Source of the DNA: Mugil cephalus
Lineage: Eukaryota; Chordata; Actinopteri; Mugiliformes; Mugilidae
Assembly: GCF_022458985.1 (NCBI RefSeq)
Contig: NC_061779.1
Coordinates: forward strand, 12,164,501 to 12,228,500
Direction of reading: 5' to 3'
Length of the DNA stretch: 64,000 nt
Shown here: piece after piece, positions 1 through 13,263 of the stretch
How the letters are laid out: each line of letters begins with the position of its first letter
Position numbering within the stretch: position 1 is the stretch's first letter
Notes under the pieces: model-generated
Told to the model about the DNA's origin: nothing
Database searches by the model: none
What the model saw: the letters and a program-made list of their open reading frames with translations, nothing else
Position numbers and translations under genes: made by a program

Positions 1-393
1 TTTAAGTGTCCCTCTCCAAGTTGTCCACATTTCAGAATTATTCATCGGTACGAAGGGAATAAAACTGCTTTTCCTGACTACTTTGGTTTGGTACATTAGT
101 TATAAACCAGTATTTTCACATCGCAATGTCTTCTGCTTTCTGTCACTGTACTTTGTGTGTATTTGTGAAACAACATCCCGCTCTCCGTTCTTCCTTCTAT
201 GTACTGTCCATTTTATAATTCATGAACTAAAAACATAAAAGCTTAAATACCTCACTCTGCTGTAAGGCCATTTGTCGTCTTTTTAGTCTCCTCCCAAGAC
301 TCCTCAGAGTCTGTATCCTCACAGTGATGACAGCTAAGCTGTTTCATGACAATATTTGACTGATTTGGACCTCGTTCTTTTCCTTTCTGTCAG

Positions 394-507
394 TGCTGAG
401 TATAGGGGAAGGAGGTTTCTGGGAAGGCACGGTCAAAGGGAGGACAGGCTGGTTCCCAGCAGACTGTGTGGAAGAAGTTCAGATGAGACAGTTTGACCCA
501 CGGCTAG
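394..507 (+). CDS. shank3: shank3 exon: end of SH3 domain
   Basis: This exon encodes the last strands of the SH3 domain (GGFWEGTVKGRTGWFPADCV) and the start of the linker. The acceptor is ctgtcag at 387-393 and the donor gtaaga follows 507. The first two bases complete a valine codon begun in an exon left of the window. It corresponds to mammalian exon 12 by my count. Shank SH3 domains lack some canonical ligand-binding aromatics, so this fold is thought to be more structural than ligand binding. Confidence 0.96.
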
Positions 508-3500
508 GTAAGACATCTGCATGCACACTGACAAACACACACATGTCCACACTCGCTCTAAGATGCTCTGATCTGTCTGTAATGTGTTTGACCTGAGCTC
601 AAATAAATCCTGCAGTCAACATGTAACGAATGAATGAAACAAGAAATCACAAAGTGTAGCGTGAATACTATTCAGTGTTGCACAATTTTTTTTTATTATG
701 AAATTTCTGTCTTTATTCTGATCACTGCTTTTTAAATCCTCTATTTTTTTTTATTTTTTTTTTGTATTTTTAATTAACCACCTGTGTCATCTAGAGACGT
801 TCTCTCAGCGTGACACCCCTCCTGCAGCAATCTCCTGCTGCTTAAAATTAAATATCGCCTTAAATGGTAAATTATTAGGGGTGATTTTAACAACCAGAAA
901 AATATTGAACAATGAATTCTAAACTGGCAGTGATGTCAGTACATTTCAACATTCACACGAGCCCACAAAGAGTGAACAGAAGGTGCTTACAGCTCTCCTC
1001 TGGCAATGTGAACGTGGTCCAATAGGTAAATCTTTCCCCACATTTCCTGCAATGTACAAAAAATGGCAGTAAAAGTAAGTAAATAAACAAGATGAGGCTG
1101 CCAAACCATTTTGCTGAAATGGTTTGAAGCACGTATGCTTATGTATGAACATACACTACCAGTCAAAAATGTGGACACACCTTCTCATTTAATTCAATGA
1201 TATAATCGCACGTCATTACAATGTTATTTTTCTGCAAACTTGTGTCCCTTGGAATTTTTAATTACGTCCAGAGTGCACCTTTTAATTGAAAAATGTTTTT
1301 CCATCGAAAAACAGCAACAATAAGCAACAATCCAGACATGCACAAGAGACAATACAAAGGCAACGGTATGTTTTCCTCAGAGTGTTTACTGCTAGCCTTT
1401 TCTTCCCCTTTAGTCCTCCATGCTGCTCTCTGTCTTCAGCTTTCCACCAAAGATTGTAGAGCTTTTAGCGGCACTTGATTAGAGCTTAATTAAATGCAGG
1501 TGTGCTGGACAGGTCGCCCCCAGTTTGGCCTGTGTTAAAATAACTGTGACAGAACTCGCATCAAGGGACAGTCTTCAGGAAATTCAACAGGAAACTGCTG
1601 AAAAAATGGTGTAAACATTTCATAATTCTCGTGTTTTCATATGTATTTTCAAAAAGAAAGTTTTCTCTTTAACTTGATGCATATGCATCAGTTGTGGAAA
1701 GTGTGTCTTCGGGTCAATCACACGCACGTTAGTGGTTACCAGTCAAAGAGGAATACACATTCATCTCATATTAACATACAACCTGACACAAAACACCATG
1801 TTGATAAGCACAGAAAGCTCAACCTCCTTCTGCCTCTTTACACACTGTCATCTCCGACGTCTTCTCTCTGTTCTGCATTGCGGTGATATCAACTGTTGTC
1901 CAACATTTATGAGCAGCTAGATGTGGTGTCATCCGTCCACAATTGCTTCCAAGAATTTTGTTGTGGCATTTTATTTCAGTTGTAGCAGCTTCTCCAGAAC
2001 CACCTGAGGATGTGCTTGAAAATTACTGAAAACATAGCCACGTTATATTGAAGCATTTTATTATAGTTATTTCCTATTTTCACTTGAGAATTCATAGGTC
2101 GGTGCTCTCTGCAACAGATTACCTTCCTCTCTCCTGTTTTTTTTTTTATTTACTTGCCTTCGGGCTGGCAAAAAGTAACCGAAATATGACATTAATCCCT
2201 GACGTAATGAAGCAAAATTAACCTTTGCTGCAGTAATGTGACTCAGTTTCATATTGTGGGTCTTTGAGCAGTAGTACGCAGAAATATGCTGCTAAGAGCA
2301 ACATCTCCACCAGTTTACAACTCAACAGATGCAGTCTACTGCTCAGTATTAAAACCTTGCTCATGCTGTAGATGTGTTTATAGTCAGCACTTTTTTTAAG
2401 CGTCCCCCTTTTTTTGGCGCACCATCGTAAAAAATATATGCCAGCCATAATGAAGCTACCATCCCTGGTACTGTGATAGATTTTAACGTAGCCATTGTAA
2501 ACGTGAAATTAATTTAACCACATCGGCATTTAGACTATCATTTAGTTGACAGATGGCTTTTTTTATTTTTTATTTTTTTCAGCGTGGTCTCGCAACATGT
2601 GCAGCACCCACACTGAGTTTTAAATTTATGCGCGGCGTCGTAAACAAATTCTGTGAAATCCGTATGGTCCGGTCTTGTTGTTGTGTGGAAAAGTTCAGCA
2701 AGATGTGAAATACTGCAGCAGGTCCATGGACAAGGACGTTGTGCTTTTTTTTGTGTGTGTGTGTGTGTAATAAATAACACCCTGTTGCTCGCGTGTTTGT
2801 CATGCATCCATTGGGACCTCTGTTTTTTTTTTTTTTTGGAGCAAATGGGGCATTTTCCTCCTTCAGAAGGGCTGTTGAGGGATTGAGGTTACCTCAGAGT
2901 AGGTGTGAAGAGATGAGAAAGGCCGGAATCTCTAAATACCCCATTTAAATGCATTGTGAGAAAAAGATAGGGAAAGGTGGGAAAGAAAGAGCCAGATAGC
3001 AAGGGAGACGGATGGCGAAGCATACTCTAAAAGACAGCAAAGTGGAGATGGCAGAGCGTGTCTTTTAGAGACGGGAAATAAAAAGGAGGGATGGATGGAG
3101 GGAGGGACGTCGGTAGGTAGGTGGGTCTGATATTGAGCCCCACTCCCTCGTAAATCCAGAAAAAGCTCAGAACCCACAGACGCCTATTTTTCAGGGATTG
3201 AAAGTGCCGTATACCCTCCCATGTCCTTCCTGCTGTGTATGGCAGCGCTTATAATTATATTTGGGCGTAATGATCAAAATGAAATTATACAGTAGAATAT
3301 AATTATATGTTATCAGTGATTAACATACACATTTCTGAAGCTACTGAGGTGTTTCGGAGCTAATCACATCCACATCCCTGGGTTCATCAGAAGTACAACA
3401 ACACTGGAGGACACAGTAAAACACACACAGGGTGGTTTATCTGAAGGCAGCCGCTGAGGCGTCACTGACAGTAAGGGCAATATGCCTCAGCCTAGTGAAG

Positions 3501-3887
3501 CAGGAAAGACAGCCCTGTCTACAATTAGGTAACCCAAATACTACTAAGCATGCTCTCTCTCTCTCTCTCACTGTACATCAGCCATGAGTCATGACTCTGA
3601 AAGTGGGCAAGTGCCATCTCTCTTTATCTATCTCAGCCTCCATCTCTTTTCTCTCCCGTATCTGCCAGGTTTGAAAAAGCAATGATTGAAAAGGGAAAAG
3701 AGAAAAAAAAAAGAAAAAAAAAAAACAAGACAGGAGGGTGGGATGATGGGAAAGTGCGGTTTCAGCCTGGGAGAGGGGTAAAGAAAAGACAGCCAGGGAG
3801 AGAGGAGGGAGAAAGGAAGCAGGTGACCATGTGAAAGAAGCAGTTTAAACCATCGCTGACTCTCTTGGCTGTTATCTGTCACCACAG

Positions 3888-3979
<92 letters not shown>

Positions 3980-6900
3980 CGCGGCCAGAGCTACTTGCAG
4001 CCAACAATTCATCTTCAACCGCTGCTTGAGGGGACAGAGGGAGGGAGGTGAGACAAAGGCGCAGGAGTCAAAGGCAAAAACAAACAAACAAAAACTATAG
4101 CAACGAGGAGGACATGATGGAGAAAATGAGGGCGAAGGACTTTATTGATTGAATCCCTCAAGAATAACAATGAGTGCTGCAATATCTGTGTGTTATTAAC
4201 ACAGAAAGCAGCAAAAAATAATATCTACAAAATCTATAAAATAACTTAAAATGTTCTGGGTATCTTCACACGTCCTAACATTCGATTGCCTCTCGCACAT
4301 GTACGCGGCACACATGCTGCTGGCCTGTATCCGTGGGGTTAATAGTAGCTGTTTACCCGTGGTAATGGAGGAGATAATGATGTGAGTATGAACTGCTCTT
4401 CCCTTTCTAATGATGCTAACAAATTGCCACGCCACACATTTTTAGCAGTCTACTGTTAATCTGGCTACAATCTGTTGGGAGCTTTCAGCCCCCACCCCCC
4501 CACCCCATGATGCTATTCCCCAATTAACGTCCACGTTCTACAGACAAATTCTGCCTAATAGTAAATGAATGAGCGATATTTGTTTTTTTTACCAGCCTTT
4601 ATTGCTTTATTACATAAGCCTAAGTATTTTTTTCCTGCCCCCTGCAGTATCAAACGTTCTCCGGAAACACACACGCGCACAGCACAGTAACACTCATACG
4701 TCTCATTGACGGGATAAACACTTCTTACATTTATTTTTTTTTTCCAGTGGTTTTATACCTTAACAAGCAGGCAAACTTTTGTTTCTCCTCTCTTTGTGCT
4801 TGTTCGCTCGCTCCATTCCCTTGCTCTCCTTACACCGCGCCACAGTTGAATGACTCACAGCCGCATGAATCAGCCCAGTCAGATCCAGCCTGAGCTATTT
4901 TTAGCCTGCCCATTAAGAAGTTTTGGAGTGTGTCTGCACTCGCATAGAATGCTTAAACATCAGTGTTGCTGCGGCAGCCGAGACTGACATGAACAGAGCG
5001 CCTCGGCAGGTCGGGCGAAAGTGAGGTAAGGAGTGACGGGGACGGCGCGACGGATCGGAGCCGGATCATACGAAAAGTCACCTGGTCAAGTCGATGGAAA
5101 TATCTGCATAATTTCCCCTTTTGCTGCTTGGCTCTTCTCTTCTCTTGTCCGAGGTGCAAGGTCAATAGATATTGCCGCAACAGTGATGGATTCCTGTAAT
5201 TATCTGAGCCTGTTTATTGACAGTGGTAAAAAATGACACTGTTTGATGGTGCAGTATAATTCTTTCCTGCATCTTTATGGACCTTGTCACCTTAAAATAC
5301 AAGACGACTGTAAATAAGAGCTTGTTTACTGTATATTACTGAAATGTCAGGTTCAGCCACAAACAAGCTGAATAGTTCTATTCTGCCTCGTTTGACAACC
5401 ATTCAAGTTTAAGGCTGGTGTCAGACCTCATGCAAAAGAGATGATTCAGTAGACATGCAGCAGCAGCATGTAACATGGTGGAAAGATGAATACAAAGGCT
5501 TGATGAAATATGCAATAATATTGACTAAGTGATTAATGAATCATGTCCGGTTGGGAGATGAGTGTTCTTGGAGCTTCAGGACAAAGGATCCACTGGGAAA
5601 CCAAACCAAATCTGAGAGAGTCTTTTGGGAGCCACATGCCAAATGTTTAAAACGGAAAAGGGAGAGAATTAAATGATGCCTGAAAAAGCTTATGAATGAA
5701 TTTTGTTGCAGCGGGTGGTTCCATTTCTATTTGGTGGCAATAATCAACGAACAGCAGTAACACTAGATGGTAGAAACTGGTTATTGAAATGTTATGAAAA
5801 TGAGTAGTTGGAGGTCAAGAGCATTTTATTTGTTTGAAGGCAATAAGCAGTTTCCCCCGGTGGAACGGAATTAAAATGTCGAGTGTTGCTTTCTGAAAGT
5901 GTCTTGAATCACATGCAGATGTTGGCTAAAAGACCAAATGTTGTGCGTTCATACGGTGCACACCTTGTCCTCATGCAAGGGATTAATTTGTGGAACATTG
6001 AAGTAACGTCTTATTCCGCTAATAGAGCATTTTCTTTCTCCCTCTCCCTCTCGCATCCAGTTTCCCCTTCTCCGCTGTCTGTTTTCAGTTTGTCGTGTTA
6101 TCAGCGTTTCAAGGACAGGTCCAATCTTCACCCTTCATACCTTGAATGTCACCCTAACACAATGAATATGAATGCTTTTGTGTGTTAACACGGCCAGTCA
6201 CACCGAAGACATGCTGGTAACACCTCCTTTCTTATCACACCTTTCCCTCTGCTTGCTGAAGGAGACAGGGAATCACCGTTATTTCCCCCTTTTTATGTTA
6301 TGCCTTTTCATGGGCCGTGTGTACGTAAGGATTAAAAGAAGTGCTCAGTGGCACCTCGACAGGAAGTGAAAACATAACAGGATTCCTAAAGTTGCGTCCC
6401 TCGTAAAGCAGCATCCGCCTCACAGGATTAGCATAACAAATAAATAAATGTATTTCATCGTGTTTTCCTCTATGCATATTATTGTTGTTTATATGAGAAA
6501 TTAGCTTCTTCTGCTTTGACCTTGGTACGACAGGTGCAACAATGTTGATGCTGCATCAGATTTCTATGATCCTGTGCAAAAATAAAAAAGAAAACTTATT
6601 ATTATATGTGTGTTGATATGTGTGTTGATATGTGTGTTAATTAAATGTGTGGAAAATAAATATTTGAGTTCAAAAACAAAACTAATGCTGCTCCTTCACA
6701 TCCTCTTACCATGTCCTTGTCCTGTCATGTTCATCTATTACTGTGATATGCAACATTAAGCAGCAATTGTAGCTTTGATATATTTCAGTTTGTCAGTCTG
6801 TGATTTTAGTGTTAAGGTTAATACGAGTAAGCACTTGCCTTTCATCGAATAACTACTTTCGGTTAACTTGTGTCATCGTTCCTTAAATTAAGTCCGTACA

Positions 6901-9900
6901 AGCAGATTGCAGATCGCGCGGAGAGTTCAGTCAGTAACTCTCTGGCGATGACTTGTAAAATGCAGAGAGTATGCAAATGCTGACACGACGGAGCGGTGCA
7001 TGTGAATGCAAATGGACAGGCTTTCTTACACTTGTATGCTTATGCACACGCACACACTTTAGTTATTGTCTATATACATTGTGGAGTCAGCAGATAGATT
7101 AGCATAGCCAACTAATCCATCTTATTAGAGAGAGAGAGAGAGAGAGTGGGAGAAGGAGGTATAGAGAGAGGGACAATAAACCACTGGTTGGAAGACATGT
7201 CTTTGGTATTAAAGTTTAGCTGAGTCAGTGTTATAGACTGGCAGTTCAAGAGGAGTCCTGCCATTTAACCCTGCAAAAAAAAAAAAAAAAATCTGCACCA
7301 AGTGTCCTACAGTGGCATATCTCAAGGTGTGTGTGAGTGTGTGCACGCGCGCATGGGTGTTGTTTGTTTGTCCGTCACGGCAGAGTGATGGCCACTATCA
7401 GTACTTTTCATCAGAAGTCAGTCGAGTGTGTTGAGCCATCTCTCTCTCTGGAGGACAGAACCATATCAAATCATAATAGATGGCGATGCTGTTTGAACAA
7501 TGAATCAGAGCCGAAGCAGGTCTGACAGTGCAGCAGAGACATATCACGTTTGACAGGGGCTGCACTGGAAGACAGCAGGTCGCACGCACGCACGCACGCA
7601 CAAAAAACTGAACAAGCACGTTCACACACAGTGGAAGGTTGCTGTGCTTCTCTGGAAGTTGGGTCTGTCTCACAGTGCAGTGGCTGCTCTCTCTCTATTC
7701 ACCTGTAGTCTGTAGACACAGCTGGTTTGTTTACCTAAACCCTTTCACTGCCACGGCTTGACAGCTACCGTGTTTCACTGCTGTAGTGACACATCTAAAA
7801 ATGTGGCGACGTACGTACAGTTTACCTCCTCAAACTGCAAACTGAGCTGTGGCTGGGCATGCTTAAACCCACGCCTCTCCTTATTTCCTTGTTCTCCTCT
7901 ATCTTCTTGTTTCCATCTCTCTCTCAGCACCGGCCTCTATACACCTGTAGAGTTGGATGATGGAAATTCTGAATCTTTATAAGAATTGTTTTGCTCTGTT
8001 GAGTTGTTGTGTCGTTTTCGTTTGCGTTCAAGCTGTTGTCTTTTTCTTGGGGTTCAACTGACACCCTCCCTGATGCATTGGTCTTCAACAGGGGGTCCCC
8101 TAGAGGGTCTGCGGAGGTACTGCAGAGGAGTTGCAAAACCTTTGGTTGATTCAATATTTTCATATATATTTTTTATAATTTTCCCCCACAAATTTAAATT
8201 TCTTTAAATACACTTTTGCTGCAGTAATCTGATTAGCTTCAGCCAAGTATTTAGGCCAAAATGGAAAATTAATAGAATAGAATGAATATTTGAATCAGTG
8301 TATTATTTGAATAGCTTAAGTTTGAATGCAGAATGATAATAATAATGTATATTTATAATTTGCACTAGGCCGTGTTATATATAATATATACAACCTCTAC
8401 GTTCATATAGTAGTTGGATGTCCCTACTTAATTATTCACCAGTTTGGAGGTCCTTGGTCTGAAAAATATTCAAGATACCTGCCCTAATGTCAACAGGTCA
8501 TCGCATTTTCCATTGGTTTCACCAAGGGGAAACCAGAAGAGATTTTTTTGTACCAAATTCAATAACAGGGTTAGGCTACCTGTCAGTTACTGTCACTCAA
8601 GCTGTATTTCACACTGCAGGCCCAATTTTAATATAGATGTGATACGTCCATGAGGCTTTTTTTTTCTTTTTTTTTTTTGGAAACTTCAGGTGCTCGTTTG
8701 TAATTCGAATGGTTCCTAGAGGGTCTGAACTAATGCGCTTTTGTCATACATAACTTTCGAATGCTGCGAGGGATCAAGAAATTCCTGCAAAGCGCAATGG
8801 GTCATGAATGTCTGAATACACTAGCTGTGCTTTCAACAGAGATGGAACATAGTGAGTTATGTTATTGTTCCTCTTGTATGTTCAGTGCAATTGGTGCATT
8901 GTAATTGTTTGAATTCAACGCCCGTTATCAGCCCAGTGCCACTAGATCCTACATCTCAGGTTTGCTGCTGCTAAAATGATTTTGGTAATTGTGAGGAGTA
9001 TATTTATTCTTCATCAATACTAGACTAGTAACCTCCTGCAGAACTGACGAATGGCAGACATTTAGTGGTTAAACAGTTGAACAGCATCTGGTCAGCCCAC
9101 TTTTTATCCACTGAACAGTTCACCTGTGCAACCATTACAACATTTGCCCTCCCTGAGAGATTTGTCAGGAGCCACTACTTCTCCTAGGTGACTTCAGCCT
9201 TGGAGTCCTTGTAAATTTAGTGTGTTGGCTGCTTCAGTCTGTGATGTTCAGCTCAATCCGATCGTATTCTTTTATGGACGGAGCGTGTGGCGACTACCAT
9301 GATTGCTAAAAGTAACCACACAGCTCGGAACCTGCAACATGATCGCTTTTGTTGTTCATTTTCTCCTCTTGATTACATATACATGGGCAATAAACTGTTG
9401 GAGTTTCTGCTTTTGCAGGGCTATAGTAAGCTTAACTGCCGAGAGCAACGAACAGCTAAGCTGACAGTGATGCTTTTGGTCACCACTTAAGTCAAGCTCT
9501 AATGCACCAGGCTGATAATTCAGTCAGTAATTGTGATGATTCAGTACAGTTCAGTTCATCTGAGGATTCAGTGTTGAAGATTTGACACTTTTTCCGGTGC
9601 TGGACGCTCCTGCTCTCCGTCGTTCCTCCAACAGGACGTAGTATGTGTTCGTATGTCTGAGTGAATCTCTGCTTGTCTTGACCTCGACTCAAAGGTCTGA
9701 CGTAGTGAGCCATCGGAGCTTTAACAGCAGCTACTTCTTGTTGTCTGAATTTGACTGAATTATTCAAGGCTTCTACCACTTTGATGGAACTGAGGTATTT
9801 ATAGGCGTTGGTCTCTGCCTCTGACACTTACACAGAAGCAGCGAGCTCTCTGAAGGCTCTCCAACAAGCCAACCAATTCTGACGGAGGGGAGGAGGAGAC

Positions 9901-12900
9901 AGTAGAAAAGCACAGATGTGAAATGTATGCTGGAATTCTTTGCTGGAGGCTGAAGCAGAAGGAAACATTAAGGCCTGAGACATTGATGCACAGTTTTATC
10001 GCTACTTGTCCGGGAAGTCTTATTTCATTCTCAAAACAAGGATAACTGGAAGTCCTTTTATAGCAACATGGTGTTGCAGAATTTTGAATAGCTGTCTGCA
10101 CAAAGTCGACGTTTTCTGGAGAGGTTTTAATCATGCCAAGGCAAAGAGGAGAGGGAGGCTAGCTCTCGTCAGTGATTCACGCTGGATGATGGACAAGTGG
10201 GGTTGCGGAGAGACGAGCACCTTGTCAAAGTCTTAGAGGAAGCTGTGAAGGTAAAAATGGACTGTTGTCCAATCATGGTGTCCGATCTGCCTGTGCTGTG
10301 TAGCAGGATAGATGGAGTGGTAACGATTGTAAAGGCAGAGCAAACCACCGCCATGTATCATGGCCTTTACTGGGGTAAGTCCAACGCTCTGCACTGTTCT
10401 CATGTGAGCACGCTTCATGACTCCGTCGTAGTTGCAGTGCATGTGCTATTAAAACAGTATAATTTAAATCTTAAAGCAGCATCTTTTTCTATATATAAGA
10501 AACTTTCAATATGAATCAGTGTAAGGAGTAATGTAGTAGAAGAGTCTGACGTTTCCATTTTTAGAAAATGGACTTTTTCACTATTACAAATTTAACTGTG
10601 AATGAGACCATCTTTCAGATAAATATTATTTGGATTATAACTCTTCTACTCAATATTGACTTAATGAGATGATCAAATCCACGTATCTCGTGTGGTTTCC
10701 TTTGTTCCTTCTATCCTCTCCTTTCTCTTCAGCCCCCGCCGAGCTCCACAAATGGAAAGCTTTTGTTGTTTTAGTCTTGAACATTTTTGATGTGTTATAT
10801 TTGCAGATTATTCCATTGTTTGTATTTTTAATATAGATGTGTCATGTTTATTAAATAATCCCCATTACCCGAGCCACGCTCTGTCGTACTCTATCGGCAG
10901 ATCTGGTATTTTAAATTGCAGCGTCTTGGCAAAAACGTTAATCTCTCACACTTGATAGCTTTAATGAATTCTTTTCTTTTAGTGCTGACATTATTAGATC
11001 TCATCTCCTGATCTGTTTTATTAAAAGATTACCTCCCTAACAAGTCATTCTCTTAATTTGTACTTTGATCAGTTTGTTGGCCCCCATCGACTTCCTTTGA
11101 GTTATTTTAGTCTTGGTGTTTGTATGACTCAATGCTTGAATCAGCTCACTTGCAAGATGATGCTGCTTTGCTCATAAAATTCATATATCAAAAACAGAAA
11201 CTAAACTTTTTATACATGTGAAATGGGTAAATGGCGTGATTTAGTGGTCAAAAGTTAAATCGCTAAATTTGAGCTCTTCTGAACTGGAGCAATCTCCAGG
11301 ATTGTAAAATGCATCATCTATGCATTCAAAAAATGTGACTATAATGGGAGTCAAGTCAACAAAAACAGCCACGAACAGCACATGAGTTTTAATGAAAATC
11401 TGATACTGCACAGAAACTAAACATGCATAAAAGTTGTGAATGATGTTACTAATCTTTGATGTATCCAAGACTGTGATAACAGATAAAAAATCTTTCGTCA
11501 CCAATCATTTTATATATCTTTTATTTATCTTTTATATTGAATTTATATATTATATTTTGTGTGTATTTTTACCCATACCATTGACTTTATTTTTTAAATT
11601 GGTGTTTAAGGATTTTTATTTTTTTTTTGTTTGTTTAATATGTAGTAGTTTTGATCAGGACTAAGATTCATGAACAGATAATCAATTAAGCAAATAAAAT
11701 ATTTATCTGATATAATTTTTACATCAGTCAAACTTAGTGGCTGTTTTCAGCCAGGACCGGTACAAAAGGAAGTTTATAAATGTTACACAAGGGTTAAAAA
11801 ATTTTGTCAAATGATTTCCTGCTTAAAATATTTTTTTGTGAAAGATTTTGATCAGTGCATTACACCATTTTCCGCATGTGGTGACTTTTCTTTTGAAAAC
11901 AAAAGCCAACACATGTATCACCAAATGCACACGTTTAACACGAAACAACCAAAGTAGGGTGTCCCTTGTGCAGGTTGTTCTCAAAAGGAATCACTTGTGT
12001 TTTAAGGTGTTAGCGACAGTGAAACAATCCAACCAGCTAACAAACATTGCTCATGGACAACAATTTAATGAAGTCATTAGGGTTAACTTGCAGCTCTGGG
12101 TCGACACTAAACAGCGGCTGGTTTCTGTGTTTACACTGCAGACAAACAAAGACACATCGTTGTTAAAAGAAGTCAGTCACCTGATTTCTTGCGTGGATAA
12201 TTTCCTCTGAATACCTCATGTGTTAAGGCAGTTTGAAGAATTAAAAATCTGGACTCCTCTACGTTTAGAGATCACTCATATAGATGTGTCATACTGTCCT
12301 ATTCTCTACGGCTGTGCTACTTTCCACTTTGCAGTGAAGAAGATTACTTACATGCTTCTTATCATGCCAGTGTAAAAATTTAAGTTTAAGCTTTGATGTT
12401 GGTTACTTTCCCAGAGCTACAAAACTAGTGCATGGTTTACCTAAATCCCCCGTACGTATAGAACAGATAAAGATTAAATTGATACAGAGCCTGCTTTTTC
12501 CTTTTGTACCGAGTTTCCTCTTCCTTCAGTGTCCTCTCTCTCACACTGTCATATTGTGAGCATGACTAATTTCACCCAGTAATGGAAAAAATGAGTTCAC
12601 CTTTCCATTAAAGTCTTACGCAAGAAGGTAAAGGGATAGAAAATCGCATTTAGACACAGGAGAATGAAGAGGGAAAATAAAATGAAGACAATGGTGTGTC
12701 CTCTGTGTGATGTGGGTGAGGCTTGTATCCACCTGCGTGCTTCATCAAGTCTCCGTTGGATCCGCGGAACGAAAGGCAAATTGTGTGATAGCACAAAAGA
12801 GTAAGAAGAAAAAGTGAATTATTGTTCCACAAGTAAGCTCACAGGCTGTGTGGCTCTTTGGAAGCCTTTTACAGCAGACTCCAGCATTACTACTGTTTCG

Positions 12901-13232
12901 CTGTTGAAGACGTGGGTAGCCCTATAGGAGTCACGACGCCCCCGCGTAGACTCCTGTCCACCGCGTTTAGGAGGTTCACACACACACACACACACAGTAT
13001 GGACAAGGAAGCTGAGAGAGAAGAAAAGGAGGAATGAGAGGGAGGTGGCGAAGGAAAGAATTAAAAAGTCAATGAGGCTCACTTGATAAGTGTGTGTCCG
13101 CGTGAGTGTGTATGCATGTTTGTGTGCAGCTCTTATCAGTGGTAAAACAACATAGGTTAACTCTCATTCAGCAGGGTTCACAGACTGTGTGTGTGTGTGT
13201 CTTTGTTGGTTTGTGTTTCCATTCATCTGTAT

Positions 13233-13263
<31 letters not shown>

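Noticed and set aside
7561-7605. CGCACGCA tandem run considered as a CRISPR-like or regulatory array
   Set aside because: It is a simple tetranucleotide repeat with no spacers, in vertebrate DNA.
11848-12210. 120-codon plus-strand frame in the long shank3 intron
   Set aside because: No similarity to a family I know, AT-rich third positions, no splice partners.
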